The notes beneath the pieces are model-generated. The model was not told where the DNA came from, did not search any database, and was given only the letters and a program-made list of their open reading frames with translations. The position numbers and the translations under genes were made by a program. This document shows positions 27,030 through 35,737 of a DNA stretch of 64,000 bases, piece after piece; within the stretch, counting starts at the first letter, position 1, and each line of letters starts with the position of its first letter. This stretch comes from CAWIOX01 sp963837775 (lineage in GTDB: Bacteria; Pseudomonadota; Gammaproteobacteria; Burkholderiales; Burkholderiaceae_D), in the NCBI GenBank assembly GCA_963837775.1, contig CAWIOX010000004.1, forward strand, positions 558,001 through 622,000, written 5' to 3'.

Positions 27030-27848
27030 TTAACCGAAGCGGCCAGTAATGTAATCTTGCGTTTCTTTTTTGGCCGGTGTCATGAAGATCTGGTCGGTCT
27101 CGCCAAATTCCACCAACTCACCCAGATACATGTAAGCGGTATAGTCCGAAATACGGGCTGCCTGCTGCATGTTGTGGGTCACGATCGCGATCGTATAGTC
27201 CTGCTTCAACTCATTGATCAGCTCTTCGATCTTGGCCGTCGAGATCGGATCGAGTGCCGATGTCGGTTCATCGAGCAGCAATACTTCCGGCTTGACCGCC
27301 ACCCCGCGCGCGATGCAGAGCCGTTGTTGCTGCCCGCCGGACAGACTCAGGCCACTCTTGTTCAGCTTGTCCTTGACCTCTTCCCACAGCGCCCCTTTTT
27401 TAAGCGCCCATTCGACACGTTCATCCATCGCGCCTTTGGACAGATTCTCGTAAAGGCGTACCCCGAAGGCGATGTTGTCATAGACCGACATCGGGAACGG
27501 CGTCGGCTTCTGGAACACCATGCCGACTTTGGCGCGCAGCATATTGAGATCTTGCCCCTGCTCCAGAATATTACGGCCGTGATAAAGAATGCTGCCTTCG
27601 GCGCGCTGCCCCGGATACAGGTCGTACATCCGGTTCAGCGTGCGCAACAAAGTCGATTTCCCGCAACCGGACGGTCCGATGAATGCGGTAACTTTTTTCT
27701 CATGGATATTGAGATTGATGTTCTTCAGGCTTTGCGTATTGCCGTAAAAAAAATTCAGCCCGGCAATCTTGATGGTGGTCGCTTGTTGTTGATTCATCGC
27801 TTTGGGGACATTCATCATGTCCGCGTTAAAAGGCATTTGATTATTCAT
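27030..27848 (-). CDS. pstB: phosphate ABC transporter ATP-binding protein
   Basis: PstB powers high-affinity phosphate uptake. The 272-residue protein has Walker A GPSGCGKS, Q-loop VFQKPTPFPMS, signature LSGGQQQRLCIARG, Walker B EVLLLDEPTSALDPIS and a switch His in IVTHNMQQA. The KPTPFP sequence after the Q-loop and the LFNPY-like end (GRFG) are typical of PstB. It lies 20 bp after pstA. Confidence 0.97.
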   Translation of the reverse strand: MNNQMPFNADMMNVPKAMNQQQATTIKIAGLNFFYGNTQSLKNINLNIHEKKVTAFIGPSGCGKSTLLRTLNRMYDLYPGQRAEGSILYHGRNILEQGQDLNMLRAKVGMVFQKPTPFPMSVYDNIAFGVRLYENLSKGAMDERVEWALKKGALWEEVKDKLNKSGLSLSGGQQQRLCIARGVAVKPEVLLLDEPTSALDPISTAKIEELINELKQDYTIAIVTHNMQQAARISDYTAYMYLGELVEFGETDQIFMTPAKKETQDYITGRFG

Positions 27849-27868
27849 ATCATTCCCATAAGAGGAAA

Positions 27869-28759
27869 TTATTTCGGTATCTTCTGGCTGAACAGGGTAC
27901 GGGAAAGTATGTTCAGGCCGAGCACGCTAAAAGTCACCAGCAGCGCACCGCCCCATGCCAGCGAGCGCCAGTTGTCATACGGACTCATCGCAAATTGATA
28001 GATCACGACCGGCAGGTTGGCGATCGGCGCATTCATGTTGGCACTGTAAAATTGGTTGTTCAACGCGGTAAACAACAAGGGAGCGGTTTCACCCGATATC
28101 CGTGCAATCGCCAGCAAGACACCGGTAATGACACCCGCCTTCACTGCACGCAGACGCACCATTACGCCGACTTTCCAGCGCGGCGCGCCCAATGCAAAAG
28201 CTGCCTCCAGCAGACTGTGCGGCACCAGTTTGAGCATATTATCGGTGGTACGCACGACGACCGGCACCGCAATCAGCGAGATTGCAAAGGTGCCGGCCCA
28301 ACCGGAGAAGTGCTTGACGTTGGCAACATATACCGCGTAGACAAACAAGCCGATCACGATCGAGGGCGCCGACAACATGATGTCGGTGACGAAACGGGTT
28401 AACTGGGCAAACCAGTTCTTTTCCCCGTATTCGGCCAGATAAACACCTGCCAGGATGCCGATCGGCGTGCTGATCAACGTCGCCAACCCCACCAGCATCA
28501 GGCTGCCGATGATCGCATTGATCAAACCACCGCCATCGCTGCCGGGCGCCGGCGTAGATTGGGTGAACATGTCCAGGCTGAGCGCACCGAAACCCTTGAG
28601 CAACAATGTGAATAGAATCCACATCAGGAAAAACAGGCCAACCGACATTGCCAGGAACGACAAGCCGATACCGATACGGTGCATCCATAAACGACGGCGG
28701 TAAACGGGATTTGCTACCGAATCAACTGCCGCAGTGAGATTCATGTCTGGATTCATCAT
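27869..28759 (-). CDS. pstA: phosphate ABC transporter permease PstA
   Basis: One of two inner-membrane channel subunits of the Pst transporter. It has 296 residues, about six helices, and the EAA loop near EAAFALGAPRWKVGVMVRL that contacts PstB. Its ATG overlaps the pstC stop by four bases (ATGA), as expected for an operon. Confidence 0.95.
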   Translation of the reverse strand: MMNPDMNLTAAVDSVANPVYRRRLWMHRIGIGLSFLAMSVGLFFLMWILFTLLLKGFGALSLDMFTQSTPAPGSDGGGLINAIIGSLMLVGLATLISTPIGILAGVYLAEYGEKNWFAQLTRFVTDIMLSAPSIVIGLFVYAVYVANVKHFSGWAGTFAISLIAVPVVVRTTDNMLKLVPHSLLEAAFALGAPRWKVGVMVRLRAVKAGVITGVLLAIARISGETAPLLFTALNNQFYSANMNAPIANLPVVIYQFAMSPYDNWRSLAWGGALLVTFSVLGLNILSRTLFSQKIPK

Positions 28760-29784
28760 TTTGCTCCTTCATTCCGGGACATGCTCAACAGCATGATTTT
28801 GGCGGCGGACAGCACCACGAAGGTAATCACGAACAGGATCAGGCCCAGCGCAAATAAGGAGGATACGTGCAGCGTGGACTCCGCTTCGGCAAATTCGTTG
28901 GCTAGTGTGGACGCGATGCTATTACCGGCTGAAAACAGCGACCAGGATAATTTATGCGCATTGCCGATCACAAAGGTAACCGCCATGGTCTCGCCGAACG
29001 CCCTGCCCAGCCCCAGCATCAGGCCGCCTACCACACCATTCTTGGTATAAGGCAATACGATCTTGCGCACCACTTCCCACTTGGTGCAGCCGAGGCCATA
29101 GGCCGATTCTTTCAGGACGGCGGGCACGACTTCAAACACGTCGCGCATCACCGATGCGATGAAAGGAATGATCATGACCGCCAGAATCAAGCCGGCGGTC
29201 AGGATCCCTATCCCCATCATCGGGCCGGAAAACAGTTGTCCGATCACGGGCAACTTCCCAAGGGTGTTTTTCAAGAACGGTTGCACGTAATCCGCCAGCA
29301 ACGGCGCCAGCACGAACAAACCCCACATGCCGTAGATAATGCTGGGTACGCCGGCCAGCAACTCCACCGCAGTCCCCAGCGGGCGCTTGAGCCACGCCGG
29401 GCAAATTTCGGTCAGAAACAGGGCAATCCCGAAACTCACGGGAAATGCGATGACAAGCGCGATCAGCGAGGTCGACAAGGTGCCGACGATCGCGATCAGG
29501 GCGCCATATTTGTCATTGACCGGGTCCCACTCGACTGTGGTGATGAAAGCTGGTCCGAACTCTTTCAATGCGGGCCAGGCCCCGATGACAAGAGAGATGA
29601 TGATGCCGACCAAAACCAAAAAGACGCTCAGTGCAAAACTGAACGTCACTTTATGAAATATGAAATCCTGTATTCGTTGCCTGCGCATCGTCGCCAGCAT
29701 GGCCTTGCTGGCCAGACCGGACTCAATGTATTTTGCTTCCTGATCAGATGCCGACAACATAAAGGAGGAGGTGTTTGCATTCAT
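28756..29784 (-). CDS. pstC: phosphate ABC transporter permease PstC
   Basis: The partner permease of PstA. The start MNANTSSFMLSASDQEAKY at 29784 (after AGGAGGTG) gives 342 residues with six or more helices and the EAA loop KESAYGLGCTKWEVVRKI. A longer frame upstream is not used. A strong stem-loop (29813-29843) separates it from pstS. Confidence 0.94.
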   Translation of the reverse strand: MNANTSSFMLSASDQEAKYIESGLASKAMLATMRRQRIQDFIFHKVTFSFALSVFLVLVGIIISLVIGAWPALKEFGPAFITTVEWDPVNDKYGALIAIVGTLSTSLIALVIAFPVSFGIALFLTEICPAWLKRPLGTAVELLAGVPSIIYGMWGLFVLAPLLADYVQPFLKNTLGKLPVIGQLFSGPMMGIGILTAGLILAVMIIPFIASVMRDVFEVVPAVLKESAYGLGCTKWEVVRKIVLPYTKNGVVGGLMLGLGRAFGETMAVTFVIGNAHKLSWSLFSAGNSIASTLANEFAEAESTLHVSSLFALGLILFVITFVVLSAAKIMLLSMSRNEGAK

Positions 29785-29812
29785 GGGTAGCCATATTCTA
29801 TGTGGGCTGCAG

Positions 29813-29843
29813 CCAGTGTGCCAGCTTTCGGCTGGCACACTGG
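29813..29843. terminator. strong stem-loop between pstS and pstC
   Basis: A 13-bp perfect stem (CCAGTGTGCCAGC at 29813-29825 and GCTGGCACACTGG at 29831-29843) around a five-base loop lies in the 106-bp gap. No T-run follows on the minus strand. Such hairpins between a binding-protein gene and its transporter genes often slow read-through or stabilise the upstream message, giving more PstS than PstCAB. Confidence 0.65.
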
Positions 29844-29890
29844 ACTGTTGATGCCATTCAGCCTGTGTTACAAGATAAGAGCTTGAACTC

Positions 29891-30934
29891 TTACCAGATA
29901 GCCTTGCCGGATGCGTCCTTCAAGTTCGCTTTCCAGGTATCCTGCACCAGCTTGCTGACCGCTGCCGGCATTGCGACATACTCCAACTCGGTTGCCATCG
30001 CACCGCCGTTTTTGTAAGCCCAGTCAAAGAATTTCACTACATCCTTGCCTTTGGCAGCATCCGCCTGTGTCTTGTGCATCATCACGAACACGGCGCCGGT
30101 GATCGGCCAGCTGGCCTTGCCAGCCTGCTCGGTCAGCACCACGGCAAAGCCGGGGGTTTTTGCCCATTGCGCGCCGGCAGCTGCCGACTTGAAGGTTTCA
30201 TCATCAGGCTGCACGAACTGGCCATCCTTGTTTTTCATCTGGGTGTATGACATCTTGTTCTTCTTCGCATACGCATATTCGACGTAACCGATGGAACCCT
30301 TGATACGCTGCACGTTGGCGGCTACGCCTTCGTTACCTTTGCCACCGACACCGACCGGCCATTTGACTGCGGTACCGGCACCGACCGTGGTTTTGAATTC
30401 GGCATTGACTTTCGACAGGTAATCGGTCCACAAGAAGGATGTGCCAGAACCGTCGGCACGATGCACCACCGTGATGTCATCTGCAGGCAGCTTCACGCCC
30501 GGATTCAACGCAGCAATTTCGGGCGCATTCCATTTGGTGATCTTGCCCAGATAAATATGTGCCAGCACATCGCCTGTGAATTTCAGCTGACCTGGCGTGA
30601 CGCCATCCAGATTGACGATAGGCACCACGCCGCCCATCACGGTCGGGAACTGGATCATGCCCTCGGCTTCCAGTTCTTCATGTTTGAGCGGCATGTCGGA
30701 TGCACCGAAATCGACGGTCTTGGCCTTGATCTGCTTGATGCCGCCGCCGGAACCGATGGATTGATAGTTCAAGCCGATGCCGGTTTCTTTTTTGTAAGCT
30801 TCAGCCCACTTCGAGAACATCGGGTAAGCGAAGGTCGAACCGGCACCGGTGAGGTCCGCCGCCGAGGCGGAAGAAAACGCCATGACAGATACTGCAGTTA
30901 GCGCTACTGATTTAAAGAGTTTGTTCAGTTGCAT
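29891..30934 (-). CDS. pstS: phosphate-binding periplasmic protein PstS
   Basis: The 347-residue protein has a signal peptide (MQLNKLFKSVALTAVSVMAF, cleaved near ASA-ADL) and the PstS fold: GAGSTFAYPMFSKWAEAYKK, then DFGASDMPLKHEELEAEG with the phosphate-binding Ser/Asp, then RADGSGTSFLWTDYL with the second phosphate loop. A PHO box lies about 55 bp upstream of the ATG. It is the first gene of pstSCAB-phoU-phoB-phoR. Confidence 0.97.
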   Translation of the reverse strand: MQLNKLFKSVALTAVSVMAFSSASAADLTGAGSTFAYPMFSKWAEAYKKETGIGLNYQSIGSGGGIKQIKAKTVDFGASDMPLKHEELEAEGMIQFPTVMGGVVPIVNLDGVTPGQLKFTGDVLAHIYLGKITKWNAPEIAALNPGVKLPADDITVVHRADGSGTSFLWTDYLSKVNAEFKTTVGAGTAVKWPVGVGGKGNEGVAANVQRIKGSIGYVEYAYAKKNKMSYTQMKNKDGQFVQPDDETFKSAAAGAQWAKTPGFAVVLTEQAGKASWPITGAVFVMMHKTQADAAKGKDVVKFFDWAYKNGGAMATELEYVAMPAAVSKLVQDTWKANLKDASGKAIW

Positions 30935-30986
30935 TTCAGCTCCGTTGAGTAATTTGATGTAACAGGCCGAACTGTACTGAACAATT

Positions 30987-31004
30987 GTGACAGCTTTATG
31001 ACGT
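30987..31004 (-). promoter_or_regulatory. PHO box for pstS
   Basis: On the minus strand the site reads ACGTCATAAAGCTGTCAC: two 7-bp PhoB repeats with a four-base spacer (CTGTCAT consensus, 11-bp phase), close to the textbook PHO box. It is about 55 bp upstream of the pstS ATG. Confidence 0.85.
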
Positions 31005-31042
31005 GTAACAATTATCCTGTCACATAGAAGATTATGATGATT

Positions 31043-31060
31043 TTGTCATTAACTTGTCAT
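31043..31060 (+). promoter_or_regulatory. PHO box for ppk
   Basis: TTGTCATTAACTTGTCAT has two identical TTGTCAT repeats exactly 11 bp apart, oriented toward ppk and ending 52 bp before its ATG. A further half-site CTGTCAC lies at 31017-31023. Together with the inverted box at 30987 it makes the pstS/ppk region a double PhoB-controlled promoter. Confidence 0.85.
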
Positions 31061-31112
31061 AATGCATCACTACACTAAAATCATAAAATGACATTAGTGC
31101 ATCAATACAAAG

Positions 31113-33218
31113 ATGGGTAACAAAATGAAGCCGAACGATATTGTGATTGCCCCGTACACCAATAGCGCGATTTTTCTTGACAGGGAATTGTCGTTGCTGG
31201 CTTTTAACAGGCGGGTACTGGCGCAAGCGGAAGACCAGACCTTGCCGCTGCTGGAGCGGCTGCGCTATCTATGTATCGTCAGCAATAATCTCGATGAGTT
31301 TTACGAGGTGCGGGTTGCCAGCATTCTGGCGCAGAACAGCATCGATGGCGTATTGACCGAGCATCCGGCGCTGATCGCCTCGCTGGAACGCATCAGCGCG
31401 GAATGTCATCAACTGGTCAAACGGCAATATGCCATTCTGAATGAAGAAGTCTTGCCGCAACTCTCGGCCAAGGGCGTTCATCTGCTGCGCCACAATGAAC
31501 GCAATGATGCGCAGCGCGCCTGGGTCAAGGACTATTTCGACCGCGAAGTCCGGCCGCTGCTGACCCCGATCGGGCTCGACCCTGCCCACCCGTTCCCGCA
31601 GGTGGTCAACAAGAGCCTGAATTTCATCGTCGCGCTGTCCGGCAAGGACGCATTTGGACGCGGCACCGCGATCGCGATCGTGAAAGCGCCGCGCGTGCTG
31701 CCGCGGGTGATCCAGTTACCGGATGCCCTGTGCCAGAATGGCGTCGCATTCTGCCTGCTGTCCTCGGTCATCCACGCCCATATCGACGAACTGTTCACCG
31801 GACGCGAAGTGCTGGCCTACTCCCAGTTCCGCGTGACGCGGGACAGCGACCTGTGGGTCGATGAAGATGAAGTCACCAACCTGCGCCAGGCCTTGCAGGG
31901 CGAATTGCAGAGTCGCCAGTTCGGTGTAGCGGTACGGCTGGAAGTGGCGCGAAACTGCCCGGAGCATCTGTCGCAGTTCCTGCTGGACCAGTTTTCGCTG
32001 AAAAAAGCCCGCCTGTATGCAGTCGACGGCCCGGTCAACATGGTGCGGCTGTCCGAACTGATCGACCATGTCGACAATCCCAGCTTGAAATTCCCACCGT
32101 TCTATCAGGGCGCGCCAATTGCACAAGAGCATGGCGACATTTTCGCCCTGATCAAGAAACAGGATGTGCTGCTGCACCATCCGTTCCAGCCGTTCCAGAC
32201 CGTGCTCGACTTCATCCGCAGCGCCTCGCAAGATCCGGACGTGGTCGCCATCAGACAGACGATCTACCGCACCGGCATGGATTCCGACCTGATGGAGGCC
32301 TTGATTACCGCCTCCCGTCTCGGCAAGGAAGTCACCGTCATCGTCGAATTGATGGCGCGCTTCGATGAGGAAGCCAATATCAACTGGGCCGACCGGCTGC
32401 AACGCGCCGGCGCACAGGTGGTATACGGCGTGGTCGGACTGAAAACCCACGCCAAACTGGCACTCGTGATCCGGCGCGAAAACGGCGTACTGCGCAATTA
32501 TGCGCACCTGGGCACCGGCAACTACCATCCGCGAACGACCAGGCTGTACACCGACTTCGGCTTGCTGACCGCCAACCCGGAACTGACGACCGAGGTCAAT
32601 GAGGTGTTCATGCACCTGACCAGCCTGACCGAACCGAAAAAACTGAACCACCTGTGGCTGGCGCCATTCACGCTGCAAAAACAGATCCTCAAGGCGATCC
32701 GGAATGAGGCCAAAATCGCGCGCGAAGGCCGACCGGCCCGCATCACAGCCAAGATGAATGCACTGCTGGATGAACCCGTGATCCGCGCGCTGTATGCGGC
32801 CTCCGCCGACGGCGTGAAAATCGACCTGATCGTGCGCGGCGCATGCGCGCTCAAGCCCGGCGTGCCCGGCCTGTCCGAAAATATCCGGGTACGCTCGATC
32901 ATTGGCCGTTTCCTGGAGCATAGCCGCATCTATTACTTCCGCAACGACCTGAAGCATGATGTTTATCTGGCCAGCGCCGACTGGATGAGCCGCAATCTGG
33001 TGCGGCGTATCGAGGTCGCATTCCCGATTCTCGACAAGTCCCTGAAAAAACGGGTGATCAATGAAGGCTTGCAGCCCTACCTGAAAGACAATATGAACGC
33101 CTGGGAACTGGACTCCCACGGCAATTACCACAAGCGCAAACCGCGCGGCAAGCAAGCCGCATTCAGCGCGCAACAATATCTGATGCGCACCCTGGGTGCG
33201 CAAGGCGCGGGGGCATAG
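31113..33218 (+). CDS. ppk1: polyphosphate kinase 1
   Basis: PPK1 makes polyphosphate from ATP at the inner membrane. The 701-residue protein has the N-terminal domain with FLDRELSLLAFNRRVLAQA and NNLDEFYEVRVA, and two PLD-like catalytic halves. The phospho-His lies in GLKTHAKLALVIRR (the conserved His near residue 443), with GTGNYHPRTTRLYTDFGL following. The start at 31113 is used; a second ATG at 31125 is possible, and neither has a strong SD. sixA starts three bases after its stop. Confidence 0.96.
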   Translation: MGNKMKPNDIVIAPYTNSAIFLDRELSLLAFNRRVLAQAEDQTLPLLERLRYLCIVSNNLDEFYEVRVASILAQNSIDGVLTEHPALIASLERISAECHQLVKRQYAILNEEVLPQLSAKGVHLLRHNERNDAQRAWVKDYFDREVRPLLTPIGLDPAHPFPQVVNKSLNFIVALSGKDAFGRGTAIAIVKAPRVLPRVIQLPDALCQNGVAFCLLSSVIHAHIDELFTGREVLAYSQFRVTRDSDLWVDEDEVTNLRQALQGELQSRQFGVAVRLEVARNCPEHLSQFLLDQFSLKKARLYAVDGPVNMVRLSELIDHVDNPSLKFPPFYQGAPIAQEHGDIFALIKKQDVLLHHPFQPFQTVLDFIRSASQDPDVVAIRQTIYRTGMDSDLMEALITASRLGKEVTVIVELMARFDEEANINWADRLQRAGAQVVYGVVGLKTHAKLALVIRRENGVLRNYAHLGTGNYHPRTTRLYTDFGLLTANPELTTEVNEVFMHLTSLTEPKKLNHLWLAPFTLQKQILKAIRNEAKIAREGRPARITAKMNALLDEPVIRALYAASADGVKIDLIVRGACALKPGVPGLSENIRVRSIIGRFLEHSRIYYFRNDLKHDVYLASADWMSRNLVRRIEVAFPILDKSLKKRVINEGLQPYLKDNMNAWELDSHGNYHKRKPRGKQAAFSAQQYLMRTLGAQGAGA

Positions 33219-33221
33219 GCG

Positions 33222-33680
33222 ATGGAACTCATCCTGTGGCGACACGCCGAAGCCGAACCGGGCGCACCCGACGAGGCGCGCGCGCTGACCGCGAAGGGCC
33301 ACAAACAGGCGTGGAAAATGGCCGAATGGCTGGATCGCACCCTGCCCAATGGCTGCAAGATCCTGGTCAGCCCGACCGTGCGCACGGTACAGACAGCCGA
33401 AGCGCTGGGCCGGAAATTCAAGATCTATCCTGAACTGGGTCCGGCCACCACACCCGACATCATCCTGCAGACCGCCCACTGGCCAGACAGCCGGGAAGCG
33501 GTATTGATCATCGGACACCAGCCCAGCCTCGGCCGCCTGGCCGCCCTGCTGCTGAGCGGCACGCCGCAGGACTGGCCGATACGCAAGGCCAGCGCCTGGT
33601 GGATTGCCCAGAAAGAAATCGAAGGACAGTGCAGCAATTACCTGCGGGCCGTCATGGCGCCCGATCTGGTGGTCAAATAA
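33222..33680 (+). CDS. sixA: SixA-type phosphohistidine phosphatase
   Basis: This 152-residue histidine-phosphatase-superfamily protein has the RHG-like motif as WRHAEAEPG (residues 6-14), the second Arg in VSPTVRTVQTAEAL and the second His in LIIGHQPSLGRLAALLL. SixA removes phosphate from phospho-His of phosphotransfer proteins. It starts three bases after ppk and so is probably co-transcribed, giving the unusual pairing of polyphosphate synthesis with a histidine phosphatase; this order is common in Burkholderiales. Confidence 0.85.
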   Translation: MELILWRHAEAEPGAPDEARALTAKGHKQAWKMAEWLDRTLPNGCKILVSPTVRTVQTAEALGRKFKIYPELGPATTPDIILQTAHWPDSREAVLIIGHQPSLGRLAALLLSGTPQDWPIRKASAWWIAQKEIEGQCSNYLRAVMAPDLVVK

Positions 33681-33706
33681 GCTGCCGGGAAGCTGCTGGG
33701 GCACAA

Positions 33707-33730
33707 AAATATACTACCCCCTGTATTTTT
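33707..33730. repeat. AT-rich palindrome with C-rich centre (copy A)
   Basis: AAATATAC, eight bases TACCCCCT, then GTATTTTT. It lies between the convergent sixA and glycosyltransferase genes. The same layout, half-sites ATAC and GTAT eight bases apart with flanking A/T, recurs at 47448 and 49217. It could be an operator for an unknown regulator or a small dispersed repeat. Confidence 0.5.
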
Positions 33731-33833
33731 AAAGTGGCGCAGAACAATTGCGGCAGGCTATCGTTTTCAACCTATACTCCCCCGATTAATCATCAATTCA
33801 TCGGGGCACGGCGGCACGGTGTGGCGCAGAATC

Positions 33834-34886
33834 TCAGATCGATTGCCATAGCGACGCCAATAGATGCGGCGTTTGGCTGGCGGCCGTTGGCCGTACCGGG
33901 TGCAAATTCTGCAGGAACTGCTGGGTTGCCGATTCCCAGGAGAAATTCAGCGCATGCTTTCTGGCATCCCGGCGCCGCAGAAGCAGCGCATTGATGCAGG
34001 CCTGCGCCAGATCCGGATGCAGCACGCCGGAAACGCCATTTTTCACCACATCCAGCGGCCCCTCGACCGGATACGCCGCCACCGGCACGCCGCACGCCAT
34101 CGCCTCCAGCAGCACCAGTCCGAAGGTGTCGGTACGACTGGGGAACACGAAAACATCGGCACTGTTGTAATACGCCGGCAGTGCATCGTTCGATTTCGCC
34201 CCCAGAAAATGGGCGTCCGGATAGCGCCGCTCCAGCGTATCGCGCAAAGGGCCGTCGCCGATCACCCATTTGGTGCCCGGCAAGCGCATGTCAAGAAAGG
34301 CCTCGACGTTCTTTTCCACCGCGAGCCGGCCTACATACAGATAGATCGGCCGCTCCATGCCGCAATGTTCACGCCCGGACGGCTGGAACAGCGCGGTATC
34401 GACACCCCGGCTCCACAACGCCAGATGCCTGAAGCCGCGTTGCTCCAGCAGCGCAGCGATGCGCGGCGTCGGCACCATGATTGCCTTCGCCGGGCGATGA
34501 AACCATTTCAGCCAGCGATAGGTCAGCGCCGCCGGCAGCATTGCACGCGCGCTCAGGTACTCGGGGAAACGGGTGTGGTAGGCACTGGTGAAATCCAGCC
34601 CGTGGCGCAGGCAATAGCGCCGCGCCGCCAGCCCCAGCGGCCCTTCGGTCGCGATATGGATGCAATCCGGCGCAAACGCATCGAGCGCATCGGCCACGCC
34701 GCGATACGGTTTGCAGGCCAGACGGATTTCCGGATAGCCGGGACAGGCAAAGGTGCGGAAATCATTCGGCGTGAGCAGCAATACCTGATGCCCAAGCCGG
34801 CTCAGGCAGCGCTGCGTGCCGCGCAGGGTATTGACCACCCCATTGACTTGCGGCTCCCAGGCATCGGTGACGATCGCTATGCGCAT
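33834..34886 (-). CDS. agt: GT4 glycosyltransferase, probable glycolipid synthase (Agt-like)
   Basis: The 350-residue protein has the GT-B fold of family 4: N-terminal IAIVTDAWEPQVNGVVNTLRG (split: IAIVTDAWEPQV, then NGVVNTLRGTQRCL), YVGRLAVEKNVEAFLDM in the middle, and the donor-binding PSRTDTFGLVLLEAMACG near residue 260 (E-x7-E motif). It overlaps the upstream PlcP-type gene by 10 bases. In alpha- and gammaproteobacteria and marine heterotrophs, a GT4 enzyme next to PlcP makes glucosyl- or glucuronosyl-diacylglycerol from the diacylglycerol that PlcP releases. That role is inferred here from gene pairing and the PHO boxes; the sugar donor is unknown. Confidence 0.75.
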   Translation of the reverse strand: MRIAIVTDAWEPQVNGVVNTLRGTQRCLSRLGHQVLLLTPNDFRTFACPGYPEIRLACKPYRGVADALDAFAPDCIHIATEGPLGLAARRYCLRHGLDFTSAYHTRFPEYLSARAMLPAALTYRWLKWFHRPAKAIMVPTPRIAALLEQRGFRHLALWSRGVDTALFQPSGREHCGMERPIYLYVGRLAVEKNVEAFLDMRLPGTKWVIGDGPLRDTLERRYPDAHFLGAKSNDALPAYYNSADVFVFPSRTDTFGLVLLEAMACGVPVAAYPVEGPLDVVKNGVSGVLHPDLAQACINALLLRRRDARKHALNFSWESATQQFLQNLHPVRPTAASQTPHLLASLWQSI

Positions 34887-35737
34887 GCGACCTGCTCCGG
34901 CAATGCCGCGACGATTGGCGGCTGCATGATTTCCTGCCAGGTCACCAGCCGCAATTCGCCCGAAAAGTCTTCGACCAGCGCCGACAGGCTTTCCACCCAG
35001 TCGCCGTCGTTGCAGTAGGTGATGCCGTCGATATCGCGAATTTCAGGTTTGTGGATATGGCCGCAAATGACGCCGTCCAGTCCCCTTTTCTTGGCTTCAT
35101 CCGCCAATGCATGCTCGAACGAGGTGATGTAGCTGACCGCATTCTTGACCTTCAGCTTCAGGTATTGCGACAGCGACCAGTAAGGCAGGCCGGCGCGGGC
35201 GCGCCAGTTATTCAAGAAGTGGTTGGCTTTGAGTATCACCGTGTACAGGTTATCGCCCAGATAGGCCAGCCATTTGGCGCAGGCGATCACGCCGTCGAAA
35301 CGGTCGCCGTGCAACACCAGCATGCGCTTGCCCTGGGCCGTGGTGTGCACCAGCTCATCGCGAATGCGGATGCCGCCAAAATCCAGATCGATGAACTGGC
35401 GCATCATCTCATCGTGGTTGCCCGGCACAAAAATGACTTCGGTGCCTTTTTTGGCCTTTTTCAGCACTGTTTGCACCACGTTGTTATGGTTCTGGTCCCA
35501 ATACCAGCGCCGCCGCAGCTGCCAGCCATCGATGATGTCGCCCACCAGGTACAGGGCGTCCGACTCGGTATGCTGCAGGAACTCCAGCAGGCGCCCGGCC
35601 TGGCAACCGGTGGTTCCCAAATGCAGATCCGACAGCCAGATGGTGCGGAAGCGTTTCACGTTGCGTTTTTCGCCCGGGGTCATACCGATACTGGGGCGCA
35701 GAAAACCGGCTTCCAAAAATCGGTCGACTGGTTTCAT
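34877..35737 (-). CDS. plcP: PlcP-type metallophosphoesterase (phospholipase C-like)
   Basis: The 286-residue protein has the five metallophosphoesterase blocks: IWLSDLHLGTTGCQ, VGDIIDGWQLRRRWYW, FVPGNHDEMM, VLHGDRFDG and GHIHKPEIRDID, with the metal-binding Asp, His and Asn residues. GenBank-style annotation often calls such proteins UDP-2,3-diacylglucosamine hydrolase, but the CQAGRLLEFLQHTESDALYLVGD and WYWDQNHN pieces are those I associate with PlcP, which removes head groups from phosphatidylethanolamine and -glycerol under phosphate starvation. The ATG at 35737 overlaps the olsB stop (ATGA). The assignment is by remembered motif likeness. Confidence 0.72.
   Translation of the reverse strand: MKPVDRFLEAGFLRPSIGMTPGEKRNVKRFRTIWLSDLHLGTTGCQAGRLLEFLQHTESDALYLVGDIIDGWQLRRRWYWDQNHNNVVQTVLKKAKKGTEVIFVPGNHDEMMRQFIDLDFGGIRIRDELVHTTAQGKRMLVLHGDRFDGVIACAKWLAYLGDNLYTVILKANHFLNNWRARAGLPYWSLSQYLKLKVKNAVSYITSFEHALADEAKKRGLDGVICGHIHKPEIRDIDGITYCNDGDWVESLSALVEDFSGELRLVTWQEIMQPPIVAALPEQVACA

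Noticed and set aside
31716..33704. 662-codon minus-strand frame opposite ppk and sixA
   Set aside because: It is the antisense frame of two well-identified genes; composition (Gly/Gln/His/Arg-rich) is typical of GC-rich shadow frames.
33864..35018. 384-codon plus-strand frame opposite the GT4/PlcP genes
   Set aside because: No start site, no motifs; antisense of two overlapping, well-supported genes.
34877..35737. LpxH (UDP-2,3-diacylglucosamine diphosphatase) for lipid A
   Set aside because: Shares the metallophosphoesterase fold, but the CQAGRLLEFLQHTES and WYWDQNHN segments and the gene partners point to PlcP; LpxH should be elsewhere. Not excluded by sequence alone.
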